Assembly (NCBI GenBank): GCA_037179515.1 | Contig: JAXCGZ010007560.1 | Span: 106,001-170,000 of the forward strand | DNA: 64,000 nt | Reading direction: 5' to 3' | DNA from: Halocaridina rubra | Taxonomy: Eukaryota > Arthropoda > Malacostraca > Decapoda > Atyidae | In this document: in pieces, positions 34,530 to 46,540 of the stretch | How the letters are laid out: each line of letters starts with the position of its first letter | Position numbering within the stretch: the first letter of the stretch is position 1 | The notes under the pieces: model-generated | Database searches by the model: none | What the model saw: the letters and a program-made list of their open reading frames with translations, nothing else | Told to the model about the DNA's origin: nothing | Translations under genes and position numbers: made by a program

Positions 34530-35009
34530 CTAATTCAGCTCCCACTCGTTATCATCCCCATCTACCATTCTCAAACCTCGACCAAGCACTTGCTCATTCA
34601 CCTCTCTTACGACTCCATCAATATACAAATTGAACAGCCATGGTGACATCACACATCCCTGTCTCAGTCCCACACTCACTGGAAACCACTCATTCACTTC
34701 ATTCCCTACCCTAACACAAGCTCTACTGCCCTCATACAAACTCTTCACTGCATGCAACAGTTTACCATCAATTCCATATAATCTCAAAACGTTCCACATT
34801 GCCTCTCTATCAACTCTATCGTACGCTTTCTCAAGATTCAAAAATGAAAAATACACATCCTTTCCCTTTGCTAAATATTTCTCACATAACTGCCAAACTA
34901 TAAAAATCTGATCTATACAACCTCTACCTCTCCTAAAACCACTCTGCACTTCCGCGATCACATTTTCTGTCTTATCCCTAATCCTATTAATCAGTATCCT
35001 ATCATACAC
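34530..35009 (-). pseudogene. LINE-C reverse transcriptase
   Basis: A 159-codon frame with SGFRRGRGCIDQIFIVWQL, the palm motif LNLEKAYDRVDR and LRQGCVMSPWLFNLY. The frame ends just before the FADD position, where the DNA reads LLFAGHTMVV, so both catalytic Asp of that box are gone. The first palm Asp is also changed (FLNLEKAYD instead of FxDLEKAYD). Confidence 0.83.
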
Positions 35010-36177
35010 TTTTCATACCACACTCAACAAACTTATACCCTTAAATTACTGCATTCATACACATCTCCCTTACCTTTGTATAGGGGCATTATACAATCAA
35101 TCACCCATTCCACTGGCACCATTGACAAATTAAAGCATATATTAAACACTCTCACTAAACATTCCACACACCCTTTTTTCAACATCTCCGCTCTCACACC
35201 ATCCATTCCAGGTGCTTTACCTGCTTTTGCTTCATACAGTGCCTTTTTCACCTCCTCTCTTGTAATCTCTCTCTCATTTTCATCTCCCATTACTGGCACT
35301 TGAACACCCCCCACTGCCACTATAGCTGCCTCTCTATCTTCCTCAACATTCAGCAAACACTCAAAATATTCTGCCCATCTTTTCCTTGCATCGTTCCCTC
35401 TTAACATCTGTCCATTCACATCTTTCACTGTCTCTTCCATCCTTGATCCACCCTTCTTTACTCTCTCCACTTCTCTTCAAAACTTCTGTTTATTCTCCTC
35501 ATATGACCCACTAAAATCCTGTCCCCACCTAACATTTGCCAACCTCTTCTCTTCCTCTACCTTCTGCTTGGTTTCCACATTTTTCTCCCTATATCTTTCA
35601 TACTTCTCCCTACTGTTACACTGCAGCCATTCCTCAAAAGCCCTCTTTTTCTCTTCCACCTTCATTTTCACCCCTTCATTCCACCACTCGCTGCCCTTCC
35701 TCATGCCACCTCCAACAAACCTCATTCCACACACATCACTTGCATGTCCCACAAAACATTCCTTCATCAACCCCCATTCCTCCTCTAACTCCCCAACTTC
35801 TCTTTATTACACCCCGTCATATGCTACTTTCAACCTGTCCTGATATTCCTGTCTCTTCTCTGGCTTTTTCAACTCTTCCACCTTCACCATTCCCCTTCTA
35901 CATCCCCCCAATCTATTTCCCTACTCTTTTGCTTCAACCAAAAAATGATCAGACATCCCAGCAGCCACACCCCTAAAAGCATGAACATCTTTCACTCTAC
36001 CAATCATGCTCTTTGCTACCAATACATAATCCATCAATGCTCTTTCTTTAACTCTTCCATTTGCCACTCTCATCCATGTATACATATTTATTAACTTCTT
36101 CTTGAAAAAACTATTACCTATCACCAACTCTTGCTTCACACATATCTACAGTCTCTCATCACTCTCATTCCCACCTG

Positions 36178-36657
36178 TTACCCCATACTTTCTACAACAC
36201 CTTCTACCTCTCCATCACCCACTCTGGCATTCAAGTCACCCAACACAAATACATAGTTCCTTCTACTCAGACCATCCACACACCTAGTTAACTCATTCCA
36301 GAATTCATCCAGCTCTTCCTCGCTTTTCTCACATCCTGGCCCATACCCACTAACAAAAGCCCAACATTCCCTACCTATCCTACCCCTCACCCACATCAAC
36401 CTAGATGACACTTCTTTCCATTCCACTACCTTATTTACCATCCATTCACTCAGCAATAATGCCACACCTTCCCTTGCTCTCCCCCTTTCAACCCCAGACA
36501 CCCTACCTGTCACATCACAAAATGCCACTTCTCCTTTTCCTTCCATCTTCGTCTCACACAATGCCAATACATCCATCCTCCTCCTACCAAACATATATCC
36601 AATCTCACATCTCTTGCTCTCTATCGTACTACAACCACGCACATTTAGACACCCCAA
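36178..36657 (-). pseudogene. LINE-C endonuclease domain
   Basis: A 159-codon frame with the AP-endonuclease signatures LALCETKME (catalytic Glu), EGVALLLSEW, SGYGPG and FVLGDLNARVGD (catalytic Asp/Asn). It continues past a stop at 36178 into YGVTGG-like sequence in another frame. It would nick target DNA to prime reverse transcription. Confidence 0.83.
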
Positions 36658-37384
36658 AACTAGAGTTTTAGGGAGAAGTTATTCTCCCCTCTACTCCCCT
36701 TCTTCTTTGAAGTGTCGTGGGAGGTTAATACAAGGGGGATTCCCAATCCCCTCGCACCGTTCACCTTTAGTCGCCTCTTATGACATGCAGGGAATACGTT
36801 GGAGCAATTCTTTGATGTTGTGCCCGAGAGTTAAGAAAGAAAAAGCAGGTTTAACGATTTTTGTTTTCGTCTCCTTTCAGGTGCATTTTTGTGCTAATAA
36901 TACATGTTAATTCTCTCCTATTTTTTTTTATTTTGTGTTCAGTGTTAAGTGTGTTTAGTGTTTATTATCTAGGCACTCAGTGACAGATTACCGTTACAGG
37001 GTTTTTTATTTCTGTTAACCTTTCAGATTTTTTTTCTGTGCTAACCAACTCGGATATACAGTGTGTTCTGTGCTCACCTAAGTGATAAATACCTTTTCAG
37101 GCCCATTCTTTTTCATATTTTTTAATTTTATTTTTTGTGTTTTCAACCCCGTTTGTGTATCCTCTGTTGTATAGTGTGATTCATAACTGCTTCATAGCAG
37201 TAAGGCCTGTATTATTATATAAATCAATTTAATAATGTGGTTAGTGCAAGCAACGAAATATAGTGCTCAGTGAGGGTCTGAGCATCTACATAACTAGGAT
37301 CTAGTCATGCCCTCCTCCGACTCTCCTGCTACCCCCCCCCCCGGAGGAAGGGATGGAGCTTGATCACCCCCTCAGGATGGGTAG

Positions 37385-38371
37385 ATGCTTGTGGGAAATA
37401 AGAGGCAAACGATGGCCTCTGGCAGCAGCCAGGAGAGCACTGCCGCTCCAGTTCCCCTGTCAGTCCCGAAGCCCGACGACGTTAGAGATCCCATCTCTAA
37501 ATTCAATGTTCAGGCCCCCTCCACTGCAGAGGCCTACACTCTCCTAAGAGATCTGGAAGACCAGCTCACTGAGTTTGGCTGCACTGGCAAACTCTATGTA
37601 CTGGGTGAATTTATCATCCACCCATCCTCCAATAAAGCTGCGGAGAAGATCCGTGACCTCAACTCTTCTCACCTGGCTGAAATGACCTCGGCTCCAAAAA
37701 TAAGGAAGTTCATCCTCGTTAACTTCCCCATTGCTTGGTCAATGGATCTATTGACCAAGCAGTCATACATCACCTCTGCCTCGCACTGCTCCTCCAAGAT
37801 TGAAGGGCAAACCGTCCCCTCAAAGCAAGTCTTAGTCCACATCTGTGGTCCACCTCCTGCCCAAGTGAACCTTGGCATCTGGGGCAAATTCCATCTCAGG
37901 GAATATAACCCTGAACCCTTGAGATATTTCTACTGTCAACAGTTTGGCCATCACTGCAACACCTGCCATTTCCCAGTGAGATGTGCTTTCTGCAGTGGGG
38001 GGCATCCCACCAACTGTTGCCTCACTAAATACAAGGCCAATGAAGAGACAGTAGCCAAGTGCCCTAACTGCCGGGGGCACCACGACGCATGGAATAATCG
38101 CTGTCCTGAGAGACTGAAGAGGATTCCTCAGAGATTCCCTTCCTCTGCTCCTGCCGCCAACGACTCCGCCTCTACATTCACTCCTGCTCCTCCTCTCATC
38201 TCCAAACCCTGCCACAGATCCCCTCCTGCTCCTCCCAGACCCAACCCCCTTATCCAACATCCATCACACAATACTAACCTGGCCCCTGACAAAACAGACT
38301 ACACCTCCTACCGCTCCTACTCCCACACCAACTTCAACCACCTTCTCACACAACAATCACACTCCCACTGA
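37385..38371 (+). CDS. LINE-D ORF1, gag-like zinc-knuckle protein
   Basis: An open frame of 328 codons. Residues 45-170 form a domain seen in Jockey ORF1 proteins (YTLLRDLEDQL, FIIHPSSNKAAEKIRDL, KQVLVHICGPPP). Three knuckle-like blocks follow at about residues 180-240: FYCQQFGHHCNTC, then C200-C203-H207-C211, then CPNCRGHHDAWNNRC. The first knuckle has lost its first Cys (F182 or Y183 stands there). The C-terminus is Pro/Ser/His-rich. Such proteins bind element RNA. The frame is intact even though ORF2 is dead, so this may be chance survival. An upstream start at 37353 is in another frame. Confidence 0.8.
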   Translation: MLVGNKRQTMASGSSQESTAAPVPLSVPKPDDVRDPISKFNVQAPSTAEAYTLLRDLEDQLTEFGCTGKLYVLGEFIIHPSSNKAAEKIRDLNSSHLAEMTSAPKIRKFILVNFPIAWSMDLLTKQSYITSASHCSSKIEGQTVPSKQVLVHICGPPPAQVNLGIWGKFHLREYNPEPLRYFYCQQFGHHCNTCHFPVRCAFCSGGHPTNCCLTKYKANEETVAKCPNCRGHHDAWNNRCPERLKRIPQRFPSSAPAANDSASTFTPAPPLISKPCHRSPPAPPRPNPLIQHPSHNTNLAPDKTDYTSYRSYSHTNFNHLLTQQSHSH

Positions 38372-38721
38372 CACCCCACACAACACCCACACTAACATCA
38401 CCACCCCACACAACACTTAGATGCATAACACCACCTCTTGCAACACTCAGACTACAGCTACCACCACACACAGACCTCCTAACCACACCAGGTCCCTGGG
38501 ATCTCAGACTTTACACCCTCACTCCCACTTATTCTCAACAGCCTCTCCAAACACATACCTCTGCCTCCTCATCCCAACCCATTCCCAATCCTCAATCCCT
38601 TTTCATGGTGGAAGACATCACCAGTCTCATTACTCAGGCTATTCAAGCAGCCGTTTGACTCTTCACTGCCAACAACTCTCCTAGAGACTCCTTCAATCAA
38701 GTCGCTGAAATTATTCGTAGC

Positions 38722-41700
38722 ATTGTTGCTCAAGTCCTCATCTCCAGGAACCACTGCCAGCCTCAACACACCTAATCTTGGGATCCTTCACTTGGAAGGC
38801 ATTGCCAGGACTGACAATATCAATGTTATCGTGGTTCAAGAATCCCTGTGTATGGATCAAAACACTCCTAAAGTCTTCGGGTACCAGGGATTCTACCAGC
38901 ACTAGACTCCGGGAGAGAATAGAGGCAGCGTCACCTTTTTCAGGAAAAACATACTGGCCAAAGAAATCACCCAACTTTTCTTTTGCGGCGAAAGTGTTCA
39001 TGTCCTCGCTGCCAATATTAAACTACAGGGCAGCTGCATAGAAATTTACAAAACCTATAGATAGCACAATGGTGACTTAGACCTGTCTGCCCTCTTTGGT
39101 TTAGCCAGCCATTGTGACTTGGTAATAGGAGGCAACTTTAATGCACACCATCTAAGATTCAGGTATGAGCGCCCCTGTATGGCAGGCAGACACATCATGA
39201 GTCCGCTGGATAACCAAGAAGACATCATCTTGCTCAACAACCACAAGCCAACTCACGACAGAGGTGGAATACTGGATCTCACTTTCGTCTCCAACTCCCT
39301 AAAACAAGATGCCACTTGGAGAGTTCACCCCCTGGTCATGAGTGACCACTCTTGGATCTACCTCAAGCTGCCAATTCCTAAAATCTTCCAAATCCCTGCT
39401 CCTCCTCCTTGAGGGAATTTCAAGAGGGCCGACTGGGGCCGATTCCAGGAGCACCTCAGCATTTGGTACTCACCTTATACACCACCTGCAGATATTGACC
39501 AACCTGAAGCTGAGTTAGTTAACGCCTTGCAAGCCGCAGCTGACTCCTCTATCCCCCTTGGCAAATCACATCACACATTGTGATAGGTGGTACTATTGTT
39601 ATAGAGTCAAAGAACTCAATCACCGGCTCAGCGTCGTCCGAAAAATACAAAGGAACTGTCACACTGAAGACTCCTACCATACTCTCCAGGAAGTCAAAGA
39701 ACATGTCCATGAAGAGACGCAAGAAATTAAGAGGAAAAAATGGCTTCAGTGGTGTTCCACCCTAGATGCTCACTCCTCTGGGGGCCAAATGTGGAGGAAT
39801 ATCAACTTTTTTTTGCTAAAGGAAGACCTCCTAGAACCATCCCCTAAAGGGACCCCAGCAGGGTAGCTGAAGAACTCTCCACCAAATTCGCTGATAGGGC
39901 TAACTCCGACCAGCTCCCCATCGCAACCAGAACAACTCTTTAGGGTCTCACTGCTACAAGATGGGATGAAGTAGAAGAGGCCATCAACACTGAAGATCAA
40001 ATAGATGCCCCCTTCACTCTGACTGAGCTGCAGAAAGTGAGCAAAAGCTCCAAGAACACAGCCCCAGGTGCAGACACAATTACATACTCGATAATGCAGA
40101 ATATGGGACCCCAAAAGGAGCTTGCTCTACTCTCTCCAATTAACAAGACATATACACAGAGAGTCAGACCAGCTTCATGGAACAGAGCAAATATTCAGCT
40201 CATTCCTAAGCCAAAAGATTCGGATAATTCACGCCCTATCTCACTTTTAAGCTGCCTGAGCAAAATGGCAGAAAAGATGGTGCTTAACAGACTTCGTTAG
40301 AAATGCCCACCTTTCCACGAAAATATGTTAGCCTACCAGCCAGGCCTAGGCACCTCATAATGCATAGCTTCTATGCTATCATTCATCAAACATCATCGTG
40401 GATTCGTCGTTTTTCTTGAGCTAGAGAAGGCCTTTGAACTTGCCAATGTACCGGCAATACTCTCTGCTCTTGTCGCTAAGCAGATCAAAGGAAACCCTCT
40501 CTCCTGAATCAAGCTGAGTCTACAAAACCATAGTGCTCGAGTCAAAGTTCAAGGGCATTCTTCCATCTATAAAGTCCTTAAAAATGGGACCCCCCAAGGT
40601 GGAATTCTCGGCCCCTTCCTCTTTAACTGTCTCATGGAGAAGATCATGGACACAGCGCTGCCACCTGGAGCTATGATCTTTGCCCTCGTCACAAGAGGCG
40701 ACAGGAATTTAAACAAGACCCCAAGATTTACAAAGCCTCCATCTCCCTTGGACTAAAGATAAATGCCCTCAAAACTAAGGCACTCCCAATCCACCAATGG
40801 AGAGCAAACACTAGACTGGTCATAGGCAATGAGCCTGTGGACTGAGATACCAAGCACCTTTACCTGGGTGAATATATCGATAGCAACTAACTTTCAGACC
40901 TGAGATACAACACTTGCATGATATATGTAAACAGCTCCAAACCGTCCTTCGACAGATGTCAGGCCTTTTCAACAATGCATCCTTTAGTCTCCTTAGAACC
41001 TTTTATGTGCAAGCCATACAGAGCTTCATAGACTATGCATGTCCCACCCTCTGGCTACTTAAAGACCAACAATGGGAAAAGATAGAGGTAATACAAAATA
41101 ATGCCATGCGAACCATGCTAGGAGCCCCAATGTGGACCAAAAGAGAAAATCTCCAGCTGGAATCCAACCTCATGCCACTTAAACTTAGATCTCTACAAAG
41201 ATTAACCCTCTTAGTGGCCAAAACCACCACGGCTCCATGTCCCTGCCTCGCCGGCTCCAACTTCCAGCTTGCCTTCAATCACTATCCGGACCTCCCTGCA
41301 AGAACCTGGGCAGTCAAGGTCCGTGCCGGACAGCCAAGGTCCGTGCCGGGCTGCAAGCATTACCAGTCAAGGAAGACATCCTAGCCAAGATCCAGGACAC
41401 TCCGCTTCCTGACTACCATTGCACTCCTCCATAGGACGACCAGCTGCTCTACATAGAAATTGAGATGGCAGACAACCCCAAAACCTCAGTTAACCCACTT
41501 GTCCTACACATATAAGGACAAAATTCACAGCTGGAGCAGGCCAAACTCCCGAATCTTCTACACTGACGGCTCAGTCAATCAAGAATCTGGAGCCTCAGCA
41601 GCCGCCTTCACCACTGAAGACCACATACAACCCTAGAGGATGTCAAACTCATGCTCCCTACTCCAAACTGAGCTGGTTGCCATAGCCAATGATCTAAATT

Positions 41701-42394
41701 TCTTCTCCTAGCAAGGAACTGACCATACCCTTATTCTCTCCAACTCTAAATGCACCCTACAGGCCATCAAGAAGCCACTCCTCAAAGATAATGTGAGAAT
41801 TATTACCAGCATTCTTCACCTTTACCACTGGGCAGCAGCATTCGAAAAGCCGTCACTCTTGCTTGGATTCCCAGCCATGTCGGCATTAAGGGAATTGAGG
41901 AAGCCAACCAAGCTGCCTAACAAGCCTCTCTCCGAGCAGAGATTCAAATATCCCTGCCTCCTGGCACTCTCCAGATCAAAACCAAAGCTTCCAGGTCACT
42001 CATTAACCGATTACTAGCCAGACCCAACTTGTGCACTGACACCGGTTCTCCCTCCACCTGGTGGTACAAAGCCACCACCAATCTCCAGCACAGCACTCTG
42101 CCCAAGAGCCACCGCAGAAGCACAGCAGTCAACTAGCACCGTCTGAGACTTGGTTATAAGTGCACCTGGTAAATAGTGGAAGATGTCGTTAGGGAGTGCA
42201 CCTTCTGGCAAGAAGCCTCGCCGCATCCACTGCTCCACTACATCATTGAATGTAAAGTCTTTTCTGAAATTCAGCAGAAGACTAGTGTCCTGGTAGCACC
42301 TAGAATGGATCCCAATGACCTTCATGTTGCTAGCTCCATAATCAGAATAGTAACAATGAACTTTGTGGACAGCCTACTGAACATTATCAGTTAG
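38722..42394 (+). pseudogene. LINE-D ORF2 (endonuclease, RT, RNase H)
   Basis: Endonuclease pieces: LHLEGIARTDNINVIVVQES, DLVIGGNFNAHH (GDFN changed to GGNFN), RGGILDLTFVSN and MSDHSWIYL. RT pieces: SSKNTAPGADTITYSIMQN, IPKPKDSDNSRPISLLSC, FVVFLELEKAFELA (palm Asp changed to Glu) and NGTPQGGILGPFLFNCLME. The FADD box is not found, and a deletion lies near 40690. RNase H pieces: RIFYTDGSVNQESGASAA and LLQTELVAIANDL. At least fifteen stops or frameshifts. Inactive. Confidence 0.83.
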
Positions 42395-42830
42395 TACGCT
42401 CCTCCTAGTTAACCAGACTCATGCTCTTTTTCAAGACATGAGCTCATGAGGTTGAAAACCTGTTCCTCAGCCTCTCCAGCATGAGCCCAAGACACCCTGG
42501 GGTGGTTCCAAAAAGGAAGCCTTGTCCTCGCTGGCCATCAGCAAGACCCCTTCTTTTTATTAATTTTTCTCTTCGTATTCTTTTCAGCCATTTATTTTTC
42601 ATTTTTATATACCCATCACCTCTTCCTTCCTCATCCCTATCCTATCTCTACTTTCCCATTCCTCTCTACAAGGCACCTCAAATATTGAAGAAGACTATTA
42701 ATTCTGAGCAGAACACCTCTGTTCCCTTTTATGTTTTCAGATGTATTCCAGATCCAGACGATCCCACCTGTGGGCCCACCAAGGCCTGGCCACCCTCCGG
42801 GGTGGATATCGATGATGAACGAACCTTGAC

Positions 42831-43240
42831 ATGTAATTACAGGAGGAGGGGATTTCTTAGTATACAAAAATAACTGTATCCATCCTAAGTATTATAAAAC
42901 ATCAACTAAAAGGAATTCTTGATATGGTGTTAATTTCTTGTGAATATATATTTTCGCTACTTTTAGAAACATTCTAGTCATTACAGTTGGATTGGCCCAC
43001 TTCCTTTTCATTCCAACGGACACAAAAGACAGAGCAAAATCCAACTAAAATAGTATGTTTTCTTTATACAGTTAAAATCTTTGTCAATATAACTTATTCT
43101 GACTTCAGAAACTAATTGTTACTATATAAGTGAATATGGAACTTCTAAATGCCGAATTAATCTCAGTATTGTACTTTTTGGACAATGAATGTCTTGCAAA
43201 AATTTATATACAGTACTTATATAAAAACTAATACACTCAC
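42831..43240. other. intron sequence, nothing recognised
   Basis: AT-rich DNA between the LINE-D 3' end and the bestrophin exon at 43241. Confidence 0.5.
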
Positions 43241-43412
43241 TTGTCCACTAATCGATGTTGAGATGAAGAGTGCCAAGGAGTCTGGCCATGGCAGAGTTTG
43301 ATATTGTTGCCACCATCTCCCAATGACAATGCTAACATAAAAGCCTAACACAAATGATATAGGAATGAGATCACTGTAGTAGGCGCAGTACCTCGAAATT
43401 TTTTCAAAAATC
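43241..43412 (-). CDS. BEST: bestrophin exon with pore neck
   Basis: A 172-bp exon with acceptor TTTTTTCATAAG at 43413-43414 and donor GTGAGTG at 43240-43239. It completes an Arg codon (phase 2) and encodes IFEKISRYCAYYSD, LIPISFVLGFYVSIVIGRWW and QTLPWPDSLALFI..SGQ. The LIPISFVLGFYV segment forms the hydrophobic neck of the channel in bestrophin structures, and its three neck residues (Ile, Phe, Phe) are all present. RWW and LPWPD are also family hallmarks. Confidence 0.97.
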
Positions 43413-43757
43413 CTTATGAAAAAATAAAAAAAACATTATCCAATTAAGAAACAAACTTTATAGTGAAATAAAAGAACATAATTCTGGAGGCCAAATATTG
43501 TCACATTAATAATATTTTCTTGGGAAGTGAGGACAATACATCTTCGATATTTCATGTATTCATTATAAATATATAGAACTGCATTAATTCTACTCAGATT
43601 TTTTTATTATCATGATTCTATACAGCTATAAAATGTAGAAAACACCATGACTATCCGCCATTCTAAGGTATGTAGCCCTAGACTAGAGGCAGATCCCAAA
43701 GATATCAAGAAGGATGTCGAATATTCCATAAAGTAGAAAGAGTCCTAGCTCACTTAC
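43413..43757 (-). other. bestrophin intron, 345 bp
   Basis: A short AT-rich intron without mobile elements, bounded by GTAAGTGAG and TTCATAAG. Confidence 0.9.
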
Positions 43758-43868
43758 CTTTTATCATCCTCATTTAATGCGTAACGGTAGACAGCTGAAC
43801 AACCGTAGTATAAGAGGGTGTACATAAAAAGATCTGGCCAGACAAGCTTATACACACTGCCCTTCCAT
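43758..43868 (-). CDS. BEST: bestrophin exon (first membrane segment), first exon in window
   Basis: A 111-bp exon with acceptor TTTATCCAG at 43869-43870 and donor GTAAGTGAG. It starts with the last base of an Arg codon, then WKGSVYKLVWPDLFMYTLLYY and ALNEDDK plus two bases of Arg. RWKGSVYKL matches the conserved start of the second coding exon in animal bestrophins (RWRGSIYK). The preceding short exon with MTVxY... is not visible up to 64000. Confidence 0.94.
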
Positions 43869-43870
43869 CT

Positions 43871-44054
43871 GGATAAAGAAAAAAAATTCAGAAGTTCCCA
43901 TATGTTCCAACAAAGATAATATGAACAAAAATATAATCCATATAAAGTTTCCATAATCTGCAGGTAACTAGAAATTTAAAAAAAGGTCTCCATAGACTTG
44001 AGTTGACTTTCCATAACAGTTCAGGCACCATTTACCTGTTGCATGCCATCTACT
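43871..44054 (-). other. start of upstream bestrophin intron
   Basis: By position this is intronic, and so probably is everything upstream to beyond 64000. No first exon was found, although a short, divergent one could be missed by eye. Confidence 0.5.
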
Positions 44055-45325
<1,271 letters not shown>

Positions 45326-45332
45326 TCAAACT

Positions 45333-46540
45333 TAAAGGAATTTTATTATGAGGTAAGCTGAATCTTACAGGAAAGAGAGGGCTGGGCAGATTGCATATTC
45401 CAGAAAGCATTTGACACTGATCCACAAGGGGGACTTATTAGGAAGCTGCAAGCAAAGGCTAGAATAGGTGGAAATGTCTTGGAATGGATAAAAACTTACT
45501 TAGAAGGAAGGGAACAGAGGGTTAGTGTAAGACACTCAGTGTCTGAATGGAGAAAAGTTAGTAGTGGAGTTCCAGAGGGTTCTGCTTTAGGGCCACTTTT
45601 GTTCCTTCTATATGTAAATGACCTACCAGAGTCTGTAAATTCATTCATGAATATGTTTGCAGATGATGCAAAGATTGTGAAGAAAGTAAAAAACGAGAAC
45701 AATGGTAGAGATCTTCAGGAAGATCTAAATAGTATCCATAAGTGGTTAGAAAAGTGGCTAATGAAATTCAGTACTTCAATATGTAAGGTAATGAGAATGG
45801 GTACAAGTGCAAGAAGGCCCAAGCTTGATTACTCGGTGGCAGGAGTACAACTTCAAGAGAGAGAAAATGAGAGAGATCTAGGTGTAAACATACTGGCAGA
45901 TTTGTCTCCAGAAATACATAGAAATGGCATAGAAGGGGCATCATATGCTTTCTTATCAAATGCAAGGGTAGCCTTCAGGTACATGGACAAGGAAATGTTC
46001 AGAAATATTTATGTAACCTATGTCAGGCCATAACTTGAATATGCAGCCCCCTTTTGGAATCCACACTTGGAAAAAGCACGTAGCTAAGCTTGAAAAAGTT
46101 CAAAGACATGCCATGAAACTGGTGCCAGAAATACGCATTCTCATATATGATAAGAGGCTGAGGGAATTAGACTTACCATCACTCGAAGCTAGAAGATTGA
46201 GGGGGATATGGTGACAGTCTTTAAATTCCTTCATGGTTATGATAGAGTAGCTAGGGATCAATATTTTGATATGGCTAGCTCTAGAACTAGAGGTCATAGT
46301 TTGAAGCTTCGTAAGAAAACTTCCTTGCAGGATGTGAAGAAGTACTTTTTCAGTGTAAGAGTAGTTGATAATTGGAATTGGCTCAGCGAGTAGATAGTTA
46401 ATGCTATCTCAATCCATAGATTTAAGGACAGGTATAATAAGTAAAAATAAGTACAAAATGGAACCGATCAGGAGACGGGAAGATACGAGCTATGGGCTCT
46501 TTCCCGTAAGCATAATTAGGTAATCACACACACACACAGC
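45333..46540 (+). mobile_element. LINE-A copy A12
   Basis: 5'-truncated at EFYDEVS. It runs to the 3' UTR stem-loop and a tail in (CA)n. The 184-codon frame at 45479-46033 keeps FADDAKIVKKV intact, then a TAA at 46031 (replacing a Lys codon in VRPKLEY) and a later frameshift break it. Two further short frames give the C-terminus. A TAG lies at 46391. Confidence 0.9.

Larger units (their letters stand above)
33481..36840 (-). mobile_element. LINE-C: non-LTR retrotransposon, decayed
   Basis: Read on the minus strand: a GC-rich leader (about 36840-36660), an AP-endonuclease frame (36657-36178: LNVRGCSTIESKRCEIG, LALCETKMEGKG, FVLGDLNARVG), a linker (35770-35033: AKAGKAPGMDGVRAEMLK), RT (35009-34530) and a 3' portion to about 33480. 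In the RT, FLNLEKAYDRVDREAMW and GLRQGCVMSPWLFNLYIDGV are clear. The active-site box reads FAGHT where FADDT would be expected. Dead copy. The clade is not assigned. Confidence 0.85.
36850..42830 (+). mobile_element. LINE-D: Jockey/RNase H-type non-LTR retrotransposon
   Basis: Nearly full length. A ~530-bp leader with no ORF (36850-37384) precedes an intact ORF1 with zinc knuckles (37385-38371) and a decayed ORF2 with endonuclease (38770-39410), RT (about 40000-40670) and an RNase H relic (41555-41910). A non-coding 3' end runs to about 42830. The order fits Jockey/I-type elements. ORF2 has many stops. Confidence 0.87.
29822..43240 (-). other. bestrophin intron, 13.4 kb
   Basis: The intron runs from donor CAA|GTGAGTG at 43240 to the acceptor at 29822. 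It holds LINE-B, LINE-C and LINE-D back to back. Nothing is recognised in 29865-30330, 33240-33480 or 42840-43240. Confidence 0.85.
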
